This document shows, piece after piece, positions 45,932-57,324 of a stretch of DNA of 64,000 nucleotides. The first letter of the stretch is position 1. Each line of letters starts with the position of its first letter. Source of the DNA: Pseudevernia furfuracea (lineage: Eukaryota > Ascomycota > Lecanoromycetes > Lecanorales > Parmeliaceae); NCBI GenBank assembly GCA_022315425.1, contig JAIUPT010000039.1, positions 744,001 to 808,000 on the forward strand, in the 5' to 3' direction. The notes beneath the pieces are model-generated. The model searched no databases, was not told the DNA's origin, and saw only the letters and a program-made list of their open reading frames with translations. The translations under genes and the position numbers were made by a program.

Positions 45932-46553
45932 TGAAGCGAAATCGCTATAGACCATCACTCTAGCTTTGATAGGTCATTTACAATGTTATTGTAGACTTCC
46001 ATTTGTAACACTGCTGTCTGTTCCCCATTATTGTCTTCAAAAGCCCAAAGCGCCTTTGCCGGCGCTCTATGACGCTAGCGGGGATCGACTGCTGCGGCAG
46101 GGTTGAGCGAGGCACCAATGACCACATGTTTGTAACTTCCCTCCACTCGTCTACCAAAGGCGTCAATGTTCAATACGCGATTTAGGTACGCATCCGAGCT
46201 TTCACTGACTCCTCCAATCTGCAACCTCTTAACACCTGGTCCGGATATACACCTGCAGCACCCCGCCAAGCTGTTCGAGGCCTGAGACATCCCAAACCCC
46301 ACCACTACAAGCCCGATTTTCGCATTGCAATACTACATTCCAACATGATTGAACCGTCGAGACGGAAGGTGCTTGACACCCTCAATGGTAGATATATCTA
46401 CAGCCGAGTGGTGCGTTCCTTCCTCTGATGTCATGACTTTACAACTTCGACTCCAGACCACTATGTGACCTCTCCGTCGTCAAACCGCAGAACACTACTG
46501 ACCTAGAGTACCATTACTAGCCCCTACTGCACGCACTTATATTCATAATCGAG
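45932..46553. other. Intergenic between TRS65 and the Mpv17-family gene
   Basis: No gene is supported. It holds the TRS65 3' flank and the promoter of the next gene, both on the plus strand. Confidence 0.5.
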
Positions 46554-47488
46554 ATGGTCATCGTGTCAAGGCTGATAGCCAAATTCAACTCCTACTATGC
46601 GGACAAGCCAGGTATGGCAATCTTTGGTGGCAGGTTTTGCGAACATCAGCAGCTGACAATCATGGACAGTCCTTACCATCATGATCACAAATGCTGTATG
46701 TCTACAATTTGCCCTGCTATGCTATATATGAGGATGGACACTCTTGGAAATACATGCTGAAATTTGGGTCTCATACAGGTCCTGGGAGGCATAGCAGACA
46801 CAGTGGCTCAATCCCTGACAGCCATTCGTGCAAGATCGCGGCGAAATCTCGCTCCAGGGAAGGATATCTCGGATGGCATCGAAATGCCTGACTACGATGA
46901 GAAGAGTCCTTACGTCACGGACATCATACCACACAGGAGTCTTAGTCCACCACAATTTGACTTTGAGAGGTTGACCAGGTTCATGTCTTACGGTTTCATC
47001 ATGTCGCCTGTGCAGTTCCAGTGGTTTGCGTTTCTTTCTAGAGCGTTTCCGATCACGAAGGAAAGTGCTACGATGCCGGCGCTCCAGAGGGTGTGCTTTG
47101 ATCAGTTGATCTTTGCACCTATTGGTAGGTTGTTTGCGAGGGTGGCGCGATGGATATAGGCTAACAAGAATTGTAGGCCTGGCGGCTTTCTTCACGTTCA
47201 TGACCGTCACCGAGGGCGGTGGACGAAGAGCCGTAACACGCAAATTCCAAGAGGTGTACCTTCCATCGCTGAAAGCGAACTTCTTGCTCTGGCCTGCAGT
47301 GCAGATCCTCAACTTTAGGGTCATTCCCTTGCAGTTTCAAATTGTAAGTCGCTCCATCAAGCCTACTTATGAAATTTGCTGACTAAGAGGTACAGCCTTT
47401 TGTCTCTACCGTTGGTATCGCTTGGACCGCCTACCTATCCCTTACTAACTCCTCCGATGACGCCCCCATATCCTTTCCTACCGATTGA
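46554..47488 (+). CDS. Mpv17/PMP22/Sym1 family membrane protein
   Basis: Five exons: 46554-46611, 46670-46695, 46779-47124, 47177-47343 and 47396-47488, giving 229 aa. The spliced start is IAKFNSYYADKPVLTIMIT, then NAVLGGIADTVAQ, the classic first part of this family. Further marks are RFMSYGFIMSPVQFQWFAFL, PALQRVCFDQLIFAPIG, FFTFMTVTEGGG, YLPSLKANFLLWPAVQILNF, RVIPLQFQIPFVSTVGIAW and TAYLSL. Four hydrophobic segments are expected. Members sit in the inner mitochondrial or peroxisomal membrane; a polar insert of about 45 residues after the first segment is usual in the filamentous-fungal peroxisomal-type subgroup. The exact transport role is not settled. Confidence 0.9.
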
Positions 47489-49386
47489 GTCTTTGGTTTA
47501 GGTTTGGCCGGTATTTTGAGATATTGGGACTAAGCTATATACTCAAGCATGGAGTTTGCGATTGTGGACATCTGCTAGTAGAAAGAGCTCATGCGGCATA
47601 TTTTGGCGTCCTGTGTGTGCGGATCGGGGCTCTGCAATGGTGCCAAGAGGATCATTGGGGTTTGGGGAGAGGTCTTTGATGTGCATGGAATACGGTATGC
47701 ATGGATTCGGTGGGAAGCATATAGTAGCCACATGGCAATCCAGTCGAATCTCCGCACTCGGCCAACATCCTCCATAACTGAACAAAGAAGGCTCCGACCT
47801 CTTGGTACTGGTTTTTCCAAGCTTTCTACAGCTCAGAATTGCGGGACACACTTTGGCACAAATAGCACTTCAATGATTTCTCTGGGCCCTAGCCCCATCT
47901 TGCCGCAAGATGCCCAAAGCTCACGCCCAGAATATAGGTGACAAATTACCCTAATTTCTTATGATAGTACGCAGTGGATAGGACAAGGGCGTGTGTCTTT
48001 CAAACGTGCAACTTCTTGGATACTAACATCATGAAGCTCACACAGTTTCTAAATGTGTTCTCCCTCTTCGTTGTCAGCTTTGATAACTTTTGCGGGTACC
48101 AAATCGTAAAATTACGTTATACCAGCTTTGATCCTAACATTCTTCGAGCTGCCTTGCTCTCTACTGTGCAAAATACTAGAGCTCTATTTTTTCATCTCTC
48201 AATCAAGTACATCGAACAATACGCATTACAATTTTACAACGGAGAATGCACTTAAAAGGCAGTAGCATTGATGCAGACTATCGCTTACAACCATTACCAC
48301 TACTACGATTCAGCTACCTCCCAGAGGGCAGAGAAAGCAGCTATCAAAGGCGCAAAATAATAAGAAGGTTCCTTGTTTTCAGGACGACATGCTACGCCAA
48401 AAGTGCGAAAGCGTTTAACATTTCTAAGAGGGCCGCCACCTCTTTTCTACAAGAATAGCCACTGTCCCCTTCTTAACTTTCGAAAAGGCTTCTGCTATTC
48501 TCTCCCGCCAGAGTCTGCGCCATTTTCCTGATTGGTCGCCCCGATTTCCTTAGCCTCGTTCGCCAGCGCAAGGTGCAACCATCTTTGGAGTTTGGACGCC
48601 CTGTTTTAGTACGATTGACGCCATCTTCGGCGCCCAACTTATTAGGCTGTTCCCCCTTCTGCTTCTTACCAGTCAGAATGGACCGCCCCAGCATGCCCCC
48701 AGCTTTTTCGCCCGGCTACGCCTTGGCTCACCATCCTTACGCTTACGAGTCCAAATCGCTGCCAAACATTCACCCAATGCCTGGCGACGACGACATGATT
48801 TGACTAATCGAAACCTCGTAGTTTCAAGTCTTTCGCGCGCGCAGCTGACTTGGGGACCCATGCCAGCAGGGCAAGTTACAAACGGGTTTCTGGGGTATAA
48901 ATTTGTTATTTGCCCCATGCCAGCAGGACCCAGAAAACATGAATGTCCGGCTCCGAGCAATGGGTTTACTAGGAAGGGTAAATTGGCTGATTCTTGAGAT
49001 AGTAAGCGATTAGGCGTTTTATGCGAGATGGGAGCTAGATATGGACTGTTGTACTCGACTTGTTTCACTTGCGTTACTCTACTCACCTCGCTTTTCCAGT
49101 TGGTAATTGAATCATTTTTCCGCAGAAAAAGAGCAGGTTGTAGTCCTCGACAGAATATCATATGCATTCCTCAACATGCTCCAAAGAAAGGGGGTTGAAC
49201 GGAGATAGCAGAGGCCAAACATAAGATTCAATGAATTATCAAAGTCCTTGAGCTCGCTATGGAAGAGCATGAGCAGAACTTCTAACATGAGAATAATCTC
49301 CGCGAGCCTCCACCATTATCACAGTATTGACCCCTATACTTGGTTTTTGCTACTGTGGTTTCCCTCGAGAATGCCACATCCAAAGA
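47489..49386. other. 1.9 kb without a firm gene
   Basis: A possible short secreted protein at 48031-48255 is listed separately. Other frames overlap each other on opposite strands and show no family motifs. A 13-bp direct repeat (CCATGCCAGCAGG) occurs near 48860 and 48916. Confidence 0.4.
48031..48255 (+). CDS. Possible small secreted protein
   Basis: An ATG at 48031 gives 74 aa. It begins with a signal-peptide-like stretch (MKLTQFLNVFSLFVVS), followed by a short mature part with two cysteines (NFCGYQIV near the start, GEC at the end). A second frame overlaps its last bases (48246-48458) and continues protein-like, so a frameshift or splice could lengthen it. The size and start resemble small secreted fungal proteins, but no family motif is certain. 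Confidence 0.25.
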   Translation: MKLTQFLNVFSLFVVSFDNFCGYQIVKLRYTSFDPNILRAALLSTVQNTRALFFHLSIKYIEQYALQFYNGECT

Positions 49387-50391
49387 ATGGCTTTCAACGC
49401 TGCTGATGTCCCGAGGTAGTTTGTGTTACTTACTTCTTTTTCACTTGGTTCAGTAAAGCACTACGCAATGTTTTCGTCCTGTGTGCACTGTCTCTGTCGG
49501 TGCCTTTGAAATTGCATTGCCACGAACGTTTCACCCACAACACCAGAGACAGTGCAGAGAGCAAGTGCAGATAAAATTTCAATCAGATCAAAAAGCGGGT
49601 GCTGTTTGTGTATCCACTCTTTGTTTACATATCTGAAACAGAGCGTGGCCATGAGGCTACGAAACTGAAAAGCCTTGACGGTGTTATTCGTGCAATATGC
49701 GATCCCAACTTGAGACGGAGCTGGACTGAATTGGATATGTTAGTTACCGAGTATCCGCGGGATATTCCAAAACAAACAGAAGCAGACCTTCCCAAGATTT
49801 TGAACGGTGGTAGAATTCCGCGTCTGCCCGAGACTAATAAGAGCATTGATCTGCCCGAGGCTGTCGTTTTGGCTGTCGCCGCATATTCCGATTGCGCAGA
49901 CAACGCATTATATGAGAAGAGCAGCCCGGGAATTGACGGACAGGTATCCAAGATCCAGTCATTTTGATTAGTACCAGGATTGGCACGCACATACATTGGA
50001 ACAAGGTGACAAAGCTAATCATTGGCCACCACTCAAATATACTCCTCGTCACATTCAAGGTCTCCCACTTCTTACTGCTCTATGTCATTTTACTCGTTCT
50101 TTTCATCCTCTTCACCATTCACGTTGTCCGGCTGTGACATATTTTTTCCCGCTTCATCACTGCAATCCACCTAATCCAAGGCATAACGTGCACCATTCAA
50201 TCTCTTCAGAGCACACTTTATTCGATTATCGATATTATGTTCGCGATGTTTCCGATGAAGATAGGGCACCCTGTGACTGGGAGAACATGTCATGGTGGGC
50301 GGCCGAAGTGTTGAAATATTTTGTGACGGACAGTTTGCTGCTACGTGAAATCTCTGACTATATACAAGCGATAGGGCTGAGACTCCGCTGA
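49387..50391 (+). CDS. Unrecognised multi-exon gene candidate
   Basis: A start MAFNAADVP at 49387 is followed by a GTAGTT donor, and a candidate exon after TTCAG near 49439 reads KALRNVFVLCALSLSVPL. After an acceptor near 49583 (TTTCAATCAG) comes a long block to about 49946: KLKSLDGVIRAICDP, LRRSWTELDMLVTEYPRDIP and SIDLPEAVVLAVAAYSDCAD, ending at a GTATCC donor. Later blocks read LEQGDKANHWPPLKYTPRHI and, to the stop at 50391, FDYRYYVRDVSDEDRAPCDW with SWWAAEVLKYFVTDSLLL. The splice model between 49946 and 50210 is not resolved. No domain is recognised. The acidic, Trp-bearing C-terminal block reads as real protein. It may be one gene or a partly decayed one. Confidence 0.35.
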
Positions 50392-50514
50392 GCAGTACAA
50401 ATTCCAACACGAAGAAAGATAAGTAGAATAGAGTAAAGCGCGTAACGCGCCTACTCTACTCTAGAATGGCGCTTAGGATCTCTTTTCAGTCTTCATCCTC
50501 TCATCACTCCTTGT

Positions 50515-51183
50515 TTGATCCATACTCTTTGCCACTTTGGCATTTGCACGTATCCAAGTTCACTGCCCATCAACGAGGCTCTACTCGAGCATTTTTGGCG
50601 CGACCAACTCTCTGATCGTCCAATGTATCAATTCCTACGGGGAGCAAGGCCCGCTTACGTGTCTCCACCCGCCAATCGACTTTTCGAAGAAGCTCAGTGG
50701 ACATTCAGGATAGAACTTAGAATTAAGCAAGGCGCTTCCAGTCAAATAATCACAGTGTATCAAACTTACCCCGAATGTTATCTAGTTACCCAAAGAAGGC
50801 CACTCCGTAGCTATATGCGAATGCTTTTCTCGCCGAGACGCAGGATCACACCGCAATCAAGAAAAGGCACTGCGGCTCTCGCTCCAAGTCCTTGAAGAAG
50901 ACCCCAAGAAGTACCAACCTATCAAGACGTGACCTGAAATTGTGTTCCGGCTCTACCCAAAGCGTCCAGAAGCACCTCTGCCTACAAATCCCTGAACCTT
51001 GGCGAATGGGATCCGGGGCGCAGTTCTGGTATTCACATGGTCGAACGCCTCCCGAATACCTCGCCAACGATGACTCGACCCAGCAACAGGACTAAAGATA
51101 CATGCATCAAGTGCAAAACGCTCTGGACCCAAGCGATTATGAAGACTCCTGTAGCGCAAGAACAGCCGAGTTTGATCTAATAT
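50515..51183 (+). other. Unrecognised coding-like stretch, possibly decayed
   Basis: One frame (to about 50790) reads NEALLEHFWRDQLSDRP, YQFLRGARPAYVSPPANRLF, EEAQWTFRIELRI and QIITVYQTYPECYLVTQ. The protein-like signal then jumps between frames: LSLQVLEEDPKKYQPIKT near 50870-50930, FRLYPKRPEAPLPTNP near 50943-50990, and RYMHQVQNALDPSDYEDSC near 51096-51150, with stops between. This is the pattern of a gene with several introns or of a frame-shifted relic. No family is recognised. Confidence 0.3.
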
Positions 51184-51357
51184 TCAGAACCTACTAGACT
51201 TGATGACCGAGCCACGGAATTGTCGGTACTCGAGACCGCCTAATCTGCAATCCTCCCTAAACGCTTTAGAAGATTCCCACACAGCAACCATGAGGCATGG
51301 CCAACTCGCGAAACAATCACAAGATCCCAAAAGTTGCGGGCTAGTGGATGCCGTCTG

Positions 51358-53587
51358 TCAATGGGTGACAAATATCCCGAAGCCTTTCCGCCGATTACTG
51401 GTGCTGTTCCGCTTCCCTCTTTTCTCTTTCTTTTCCAGCCGGTTCACGTCTTCGAGGAGCTGTCGGGTCTCCGCGATCTCAGTAACCCCAGTAGGAAGGA
51501 TTGCTCCTTGACCCGCTGCTACTGCGTCCAGGATCCTCTTTGCATCGGGGTACTTATGTCTCTTGGCTAAGGCTTGGCCATATAGATGGCCGCACTTCAG
51601 TCGCATTTTCTGTTCTTCGGTTCCTTCTGCTTTGTTTTCCCATGCGGATTCTAGGATTCTCTCGGCCTCTGCAAACTTCTCAACCTTTAGCAACAATGAG
51701 CCGTACAGACGGCCGCTATCCAGATAATGTACGCCCCTTTGTGCTGAGGCACCTCTGCCGTTGAATACATCTCGGGCGAAATTCAGAGCGTCACTGGTTC
51801 TCCCATTCTGTGTTGAAATCGATTGAGCTAGCATCTGACCGCAAAGTAATGTGCGATCGGAATTTGGGGAGCTCGCATTCAATTGATGGTACAAATCGCC
51901 AAGAACACACTCGGTCTCATGGTATTTGGCCATTCCTTGCTTGTAGAGTGTCTGACCTAGGTTCCAGCGAGTGTCGTTAATCTCCCGCGTCGGACAACGA
52001 TTATGCGCTTTATGGTGTAGAATCCATGTATAGGTGCGTTCTGCATTCGGCCAGTCCTCCAATGAATAGTAAGCCTGGGCCAGATCTTCTCCACTTAATA
52101 AGGCCTCATTGTTGCTGTTCATCACGGTCTGCCATACAGGCCATACGTTTTGAAGGATATCGACAGCCCTGAGGTAGGTTTCCCGTTTCCCCTGGCACTT
52201 CAAAGCCTTACCGAGCTGACTGGCCGTAGACATGGTGCTTACGTCTCTTTCTCCTAGTTGTCGCTTCTTTCCCTCCCACACAGGTATGAAGACCGCTTCG
52301 GCGTCTGGGAACTTATTTTGAGAGAAAAGAACGACCCCCAACTTGTGTCCGGCGTTGAGGATATCAGTGGTCGGCTCTGGATGCAGTCGGGTGCCCCAAA
52401 TTTTTCGAAGTATTACTTCAATCTCGCACTGAAAGGCTTGTTTGTGGCTGGTGTTAAGTCTTCTCTCGGCGTCAGTACTGTCTTGGTCCTGGATGGTGTC
52501 GACGAGTTCCTCAAGGAATTCGATTAGACGCAGACCACTTCGGATGGTGCAGCCGTCTCTGGGGCCATGTTGCTTCAGCCTTTCCTTCCAAACCTCATCC
52601 TGCATTTCCTTTGCCCTTTTGATCTCTCCTTGCTCTTTCCGCCTCTGACACACCTCATCTCCATTCTCGAGCGCCCATGCGTCCATCGTATTCCTCTGGT
52701 ACATGTCTCTGTGCATTGTCTCTGCATCCCTGTGTTTTCCCACAGCGCATAAAATCGAGCATAGCTGACGATGGCTCTGCTTGAAAATTTCCGATGGCGG
52801 ACCTGGGAATTGTTTCCTTTTCTCCCAGACTGCTCTGGATATCGGCTCGGCCTCCTGGAACTTTTTTTGCTCGACTAACATTGCTGCAAAGGAGTGTTTG
52901 AGGTCCAGAATCGCTGTATCTTCACTTTTGGTAGGATCTCTGCCCGTCGCGGTCACATGATAGGGCTTTTCATCGTCCTCATACCTCTTGACTGTCTCAT
53001 GATAGAGCTTTTCCGCCTCGTTATACTTCCTAGCTTCCTTGAGGCTATAGAATAATCGTAGTCTCAGAGATTCGTTCTCAGAGATCTTAGCATCAGCTAT
53101 CTCTTCGGCCTCTTTCTTCCCCGATCGATATTCTTTCACTTGTCGCCGAAGTCTTTCCAATCGCCGTTGGCATTCTTCATGTTCTCTGTTCTTCCTATCG
53201 TCATGATATCCATGATCTTTGGGGAAATGCTCGTGCATGCTGCCATGTAGTTCTGGTGAGGGTTCGGATGAAGCATAGTAAGGAGTTCGGTAACCAAAGT
53301 TGGTCCCGTGGGCGGGAAGTGGATCACTATGCGATTTACCCAACGCTTAGCTTCAAAGCGTGCCGCCAGTCGAGAAAATCTTACCTCGACTGCCGTGGAG
53401 GAGGCGGCATCGTTCTATGAGGAACGTGTGGAGTGTGTAAGTATGGGGGAGTTGATGCAGCTTCGTACGCGATACTTTCATCCTCAAAAGAAGGCTGCAC
53501 GTCGCTCCCATCCTGGTGCATGCTGCTGGTGTACAGTCCAGCATGGTCTTCATAGTCTTCAGCAGAGGGTTGGGAAAATCCTGCCAT
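51358..53587 (-). CDS. TPR-repeat protein
   Basis: Two exons, 53587-53385 and 53326-51358, giving 723 aa. The ATG at 53587 (MAGFSQPSAEDYEDHAG) is preferred, because an in-frame ATG seen just above 53326 lies inside the intron (GTAAGA to GCATAG). A Pro/Ser-rich, disordered N terminus of about 110 residues leads to a charged helix (ECQRRLERLRRQVKEYRSGK). Then come repeated TPR-type helices spaced about 40-60 residues, for example SLKEARKYNEAEKLYHETV, MLVEQKKFQEAEPISRAVW, VLFSQNKFPDAEAVFIPVWE and LLLKVEKFAEAERILESAWE. The family resembles the kinesin-light-chain-like TPRs found alone or at the end of fungal NLR-type proteins. No NB-ARC or effector domain is encoded here. It is likely a protein-interaction scaffold. 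Confidence 0.8.
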
Positions 53588-54968
53588 TACTGACAAAGGG
53601 GGATTTTAACATGCACGCCTGAAATGTGGATGGAAGGAAAAAGCGGAGGGTGAGCGGTGGAAACGACAAGAAGACGAGGCTGAGGCTCCCACTCGACAGC
53701 CTAGTCTTACTCACTTATTTCAATGAGGGGCCTCTTACATTTCTAGGCTGATCCATGTCAAATGCACAGTTCGCAATTATTGTAACGCCCGATGTTCCAG
53801 GCTGTCGTGCATTGGGGCCACGCTTGGTATGCAAAGCCACGTTGTGGGGTGGGGCTTGGCATCATATGCACGTCCACCCGTGACCCAATCGGTTGATAAA
53901 ACGTCATGGGCGGTAAGTCAATTGAGGCTCTGGTTCGTCCTTTGAACTTTCCAAGAGTTCATGCTTCATTGCTTTGTGCAGAATGTGTTGTGGCGCTGGC
54001 TGGACTTGCCGCGGCGCGAGTTATGATTGGCCAATAGACGCAGTCCTCGCTTCTTTCTCAGATTGACTGAAGAAAGAGCGGTCAACGTAGGTGTGCCTGC
54101 AAATGCCTCATGTTATCTCATTTACTAATGGTAACCTATGAGTCGTACAGGAAATCCAGCTGGGTCTTCGGCCAACCCACTCCGCATCAGAGGATGCAGT
54201 CTTCCGTAGGGACTCGCTACTCTGGAACTATGAGTATTCAGTATTCACCGTCAGAATCAAGAGCCCATCTAACACTAGCAGTCTTATAATATACCGTCGA
54301 TACACATGCGTGTTCTACAAATCGAGCTTGTCGCTTGAGACTAGAAAAGGCACCTCATCTTGCATCAAATAACGCCTTTTTGCCTTAGTCGCTATGCAAT
54401 AACACACCACCCGCCTGGATCGAGCTCTTACCATCGCTAATAGGACAACGATGGAGCACCCTGTACCAAGGACTACAAATTTAAGCACCCATGCTTTGTC
54501 TTTCTGCTCCACGCCAGAAGTGCAACTATCATGTCTTCGACAAAAAGTCCAATGCCTGTGGCCGCAGACGACAAATACCGAACTTTAAGTTTCGACTTGG
54601 TTGCCACTGCCACTTCGATGTGCCTGAACGGCACTTGTTGCCGCTATAGAGAATTGTTTAGTGATTTTCGCTGCTGCGGGATTAAGTTCGTATGCAACAC
54701 AACGTAAAGGTCGGGCTTGTGATTGCTTTAGTGTTTTCGTATGATGACATCTTTTCACGAAAACAATACTGTAACTGTGCTAGCCTCTGTGGGACTAGCA
54801 GGATCCCAGCAAGCGCAGCCTTGTTGCAACGGTCGAACGTCTTACCTCCTAGCATGTCATTTTGCCGCAAAGATTAAGCAAGTCACCAATAAAGGCGTCA
54901 GTGATAACGACACTTAAGTACTACCAACAAAGCTGATGATGTCCTACAATTGCACCTTGGATTGAGAT
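53588..54968. other. Intergenic with one small Cys-rich frame
   Basis: Short frames only, apart from the 58-aa Cys-rich frame listed separately. A minus-strand frame at 54315-54512 carries one hydrophobic segment but has no other support. Confidence 0.4.
54531..54707 (+). CDS. Small cysteine-rich ORF (58 aa)
   Basis: An ATG at 54531 opens 58 codons ending in TAA. The last third holds six cysteines in the spacing C-x4-CC-x10-CC-x5-C. The N terminus is polar and no signal peptide is visible, so if the peptide is secreted an upstream exon would be needed. The frame is short enough to arise by chance. I assign no function. Confidence 0.2.
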   Translation: MSSTKSPMPVAADDKYRTLSFDLVATATSMCLNGTCCRYRELFSDFRCCGIKFVCNTT

Positions 54969-56015
54969 ATGGAGCCCTTCGATTTCATTATTGTTGGGGG
55001 TAAGCTGGCTTGGGAATCACACGAGAACCTAAGAGAAACCAGACTTCATGCTACAGGTGGGGCAGCCGGTTGTCTGCTGGTATCACGACTTGCTCAAGCG
55101 TTGAAACATAATAGTATTCTACTCATTAACGCTGGAGGCAACTCTGCCGATGTCAAGTACAGAGTTTTGGGCGAGAGATGCTAGACATTAATGACACCAG
55201 GGCACAAATGGGGTTTCAAGACAGTACTCCAACCGCCAGCTGGCTTTGGGAGAATTCTCAGATGCGTTTCAATAAGGTACAAGTTAACGTAGAAATTCTG
55301 TCGAAGACAGCGTCGAGAAATGATTACTGTTCTCAGGATTGAGCATTTCGCTATCTTTCGAGCGACTACAAGCAGTTTATTGATGTGTCCGCCTCCATCT
55401 AGTATTGATCTACTTTAGACCTGTTGACGTGGGCTTCACGGAACGCTGGGATCCTGGGCTCGGAGAATTTCTTGTCAAGCTTTACGAATATCACCCTAAG
55501 GATCCTGATCGCAACTCAGGCAATTCTATAGGAGTCGGTGTGTACCAGGTGAGTTCATTTAAGGGTCACAAGACAACTGCTTCGGAAGCATACCTTTCCA
55601 CTACTCCTTCAAATCTCACTATCATGACTGGGGCCACTGTCAGAGGGGTCTTATTTGAGGCACAGAAGGCAGGCGGTATGGAGGTGCCAGGGAAGAAGAG
55701 TGAGATAAGCATCCTTTGTTCTCATGATCTAAGGCTAAAGTGGAAATAATCTACGCTCGAAAAGAGGTGATACTCTCAGCGGGAGCGATCAATTCGCCAA
55801 AGCTACTACTACTGTCTGGTGTTGGACCTGTGAACGACCTTCAGCGCCATAGTTTCCCATTCATCCAGGAGGTATGCACCTTTTCTGAGCCGTTTCTCCC
55901 TCCTTCCATACCCCTATTCGAGTCAAGCGACATGTTCTGGGAGGAACCACATGTCTTGCAACTCCACAATCCGATCCAAAAAGAGAGAATTGACACTGTA
56001 TGGTGCAGTGCCTAG
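54969..56015 (+). pseudogene. GMC oxidoreductase pseudogene, truncated
   Basis: The N terminus MEPFDFIIVGG joins over an intron (55000-55056, GTAAGC to CTACAG) to GGAAGCLLVSRLAQALK, the FAD-binding GxGxxG fold of glucose-methanol-choline oxidoreductases. The frame then meets TAG at 55182 within ERC-stop-TLMTPGHKWGFKTV, which continues correctly after the stop. Further blocks in shifted frames include YLSSDYKQFIDVS, ERWDPGLGEFLVKLYEY, IGVGVYQVSSFKGHKTTASE, ARKEVILSAGAINSPKLLLL and SGVGPVNDLQ. The catalytic C-terminal half after about 55880 is missing or unrecognisable. Intact members oxidise alcohols or sugars with FAD. This copy cannot make an active enzyme. Confidence 0.8.
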
Positions 56016-57030
56016 GTGTCTGCAACAACTTCTACGACCGGTTGTTTTTGAAGCTGGTAACAGCGCAAAAACTAGGAAACCCTTATAGGTCATCGTGTAT
56101 AGATTCGCCGACAGCACAAGATGAAGGACGAAAGAACTGGGCGGTCAATCAAAGAGACCCGCTTTCCCTCTATTGTCTACCTTAATCAAAAAGCTACTTT
56201 AGACGCGACGCCATACTGAGCTCACGGGAATTTGGAGAGCTTGATATAAACACGCCAAAGGCCTTTACAGGCCGAAACGAAGCCTAGCTATGAGATATTC
56301 TCGGTAAGCAAGAAAACGATTCGTATGGAAAGTTTTGAAACCTGGCTGCGAAAAAATCAAAATGTTGCTGCCTGGGAGAAACTGGTGCAAACTTGCTCAC
56401 GGCGCGCTTGGCGGGCGAAAAGTTTCTCAGTACTTGTCCAAACAGTGCTTCCTACCTTAGCTTACTTTCTGAGCGAGTATTTTTGTTTTTTGGAAACCTT
56501 GGCTGCCAATACCGCGATACGGTGTAATGGCCGGAGGGAAGTCGGCCCTTGAAACGTTGTAAACATTGGCTTCTTCCTAGTTGCACTGCAGTATGACACG
56601 GGTGTTTTCCCATTGGAAAGAGCGTTTTGAGATGGACAGCGTGGTGGAAATGGGCTGACAAGAAGGGAGGTTCCCGTCGCAATTTTCAAATGTTGAGGGG
56701 TTTCCCCAGATTTTGGACGCCAAGCGCAGAAAAATTTGCAACAGATGGCTGGCGATGAAGAAATTTTACAGAGGATGAACCGGAATGGATGCCTGGTTAG
56801 AGAAAATTTCATCCACTCGAAAGGTATAAATATGTGGTCTGTTCCCCTTGATTTGTTCTCTACCATCCAGTGACTTCCCATATCTGTGATCCATTTCAGA
56901 ACATAATCACCCAGATATCGGACTTTCCCAGACACTCCATTACTCTCATCACATCACATTCTCCATCATCACCGGTAAGTATCCCAAACAACACTCCAAA
57001 ACATTGGCTAATTGTCCAAGGATAGACAGC
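56016..57030. other. GMC relic tail and promoter of the next small gene
   Basis: Possible decayed GMC sequence extends to about 56200. Beyond it I see only short frames, then a TATA box and a spliced leader for the gene at 57031. Confidence 0.4.
56825..56832 (+). promoter_or_regulatory. TATA box of the small gene at 57031
   Basis: TATAAATA is followed by a CT- and CA-rich leader of about 140 bases and then by a 5' leader intron at 56975-57025 (GTAAGT to GGATAG, 51 nt). Confidence 0.5.
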
Positions 57031-57324
57031 ATGGCACCCACCATTATGATCCCCAGCACTCTCCGCCTCCACTACCATGCGCAATGGCTCGCTGCAGAGC
57101 AGCGTTGGCACGAAAAGCATCCCCAATCACCAGCACTGGCAAATCCCATCCACGACTGGAGCGATGCCACATGCGCGATGATGTTTCCGACTTATATCGA
57201 TGAGTGGATGAACAGATTCCCTCCTATCGACACCGACATCGCCCCGAAGCGAGTCAAGACAAGCAAGAGGAAGGCTATTTCTCGCGCCCTCCGCCGTCTC
57301 ACGAGGAAACTCTCCTGCATGTGA
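57031..57324 (+). CDS. Small unknown protein, 97 aa
   Basis: The ATG at 57031 lies 5 bases after a predicted leader intron and about 200 bases after a TATA box, so transcription here looks genuine. The product starts MAPTIMIPSTLRLHYHAQW and is rich in Trp and His (LAAEQRWHEKHPQ, PIHDWSDATCAMMFPTYIDE), ending in a strongly basic stretch (KRVKTSKRKAISRALRRLTR). No family is recognised. The stop TGA sits inside a GTGAGA, so splicing into further 3' sequence, where a 130-codon frame is open to 57596, is possible. Confidence 0.45.
   Translation: MAPTIMIPSTLRLHYHAQWLAAEQRWHEKHPQSPALANPIHDWSDATCAMMFPTYIDEWMNRFPPIDTDIAPKRVKTSKRKAISRALRRLTRKLSCM

Noticed and set aside
48859..48929. 13-bp direct repeat suggestive of an attachment site or CRISPR-like spacing
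   Set aside because: Only two copies, no flanking structure, and the organism is a eukaryote.
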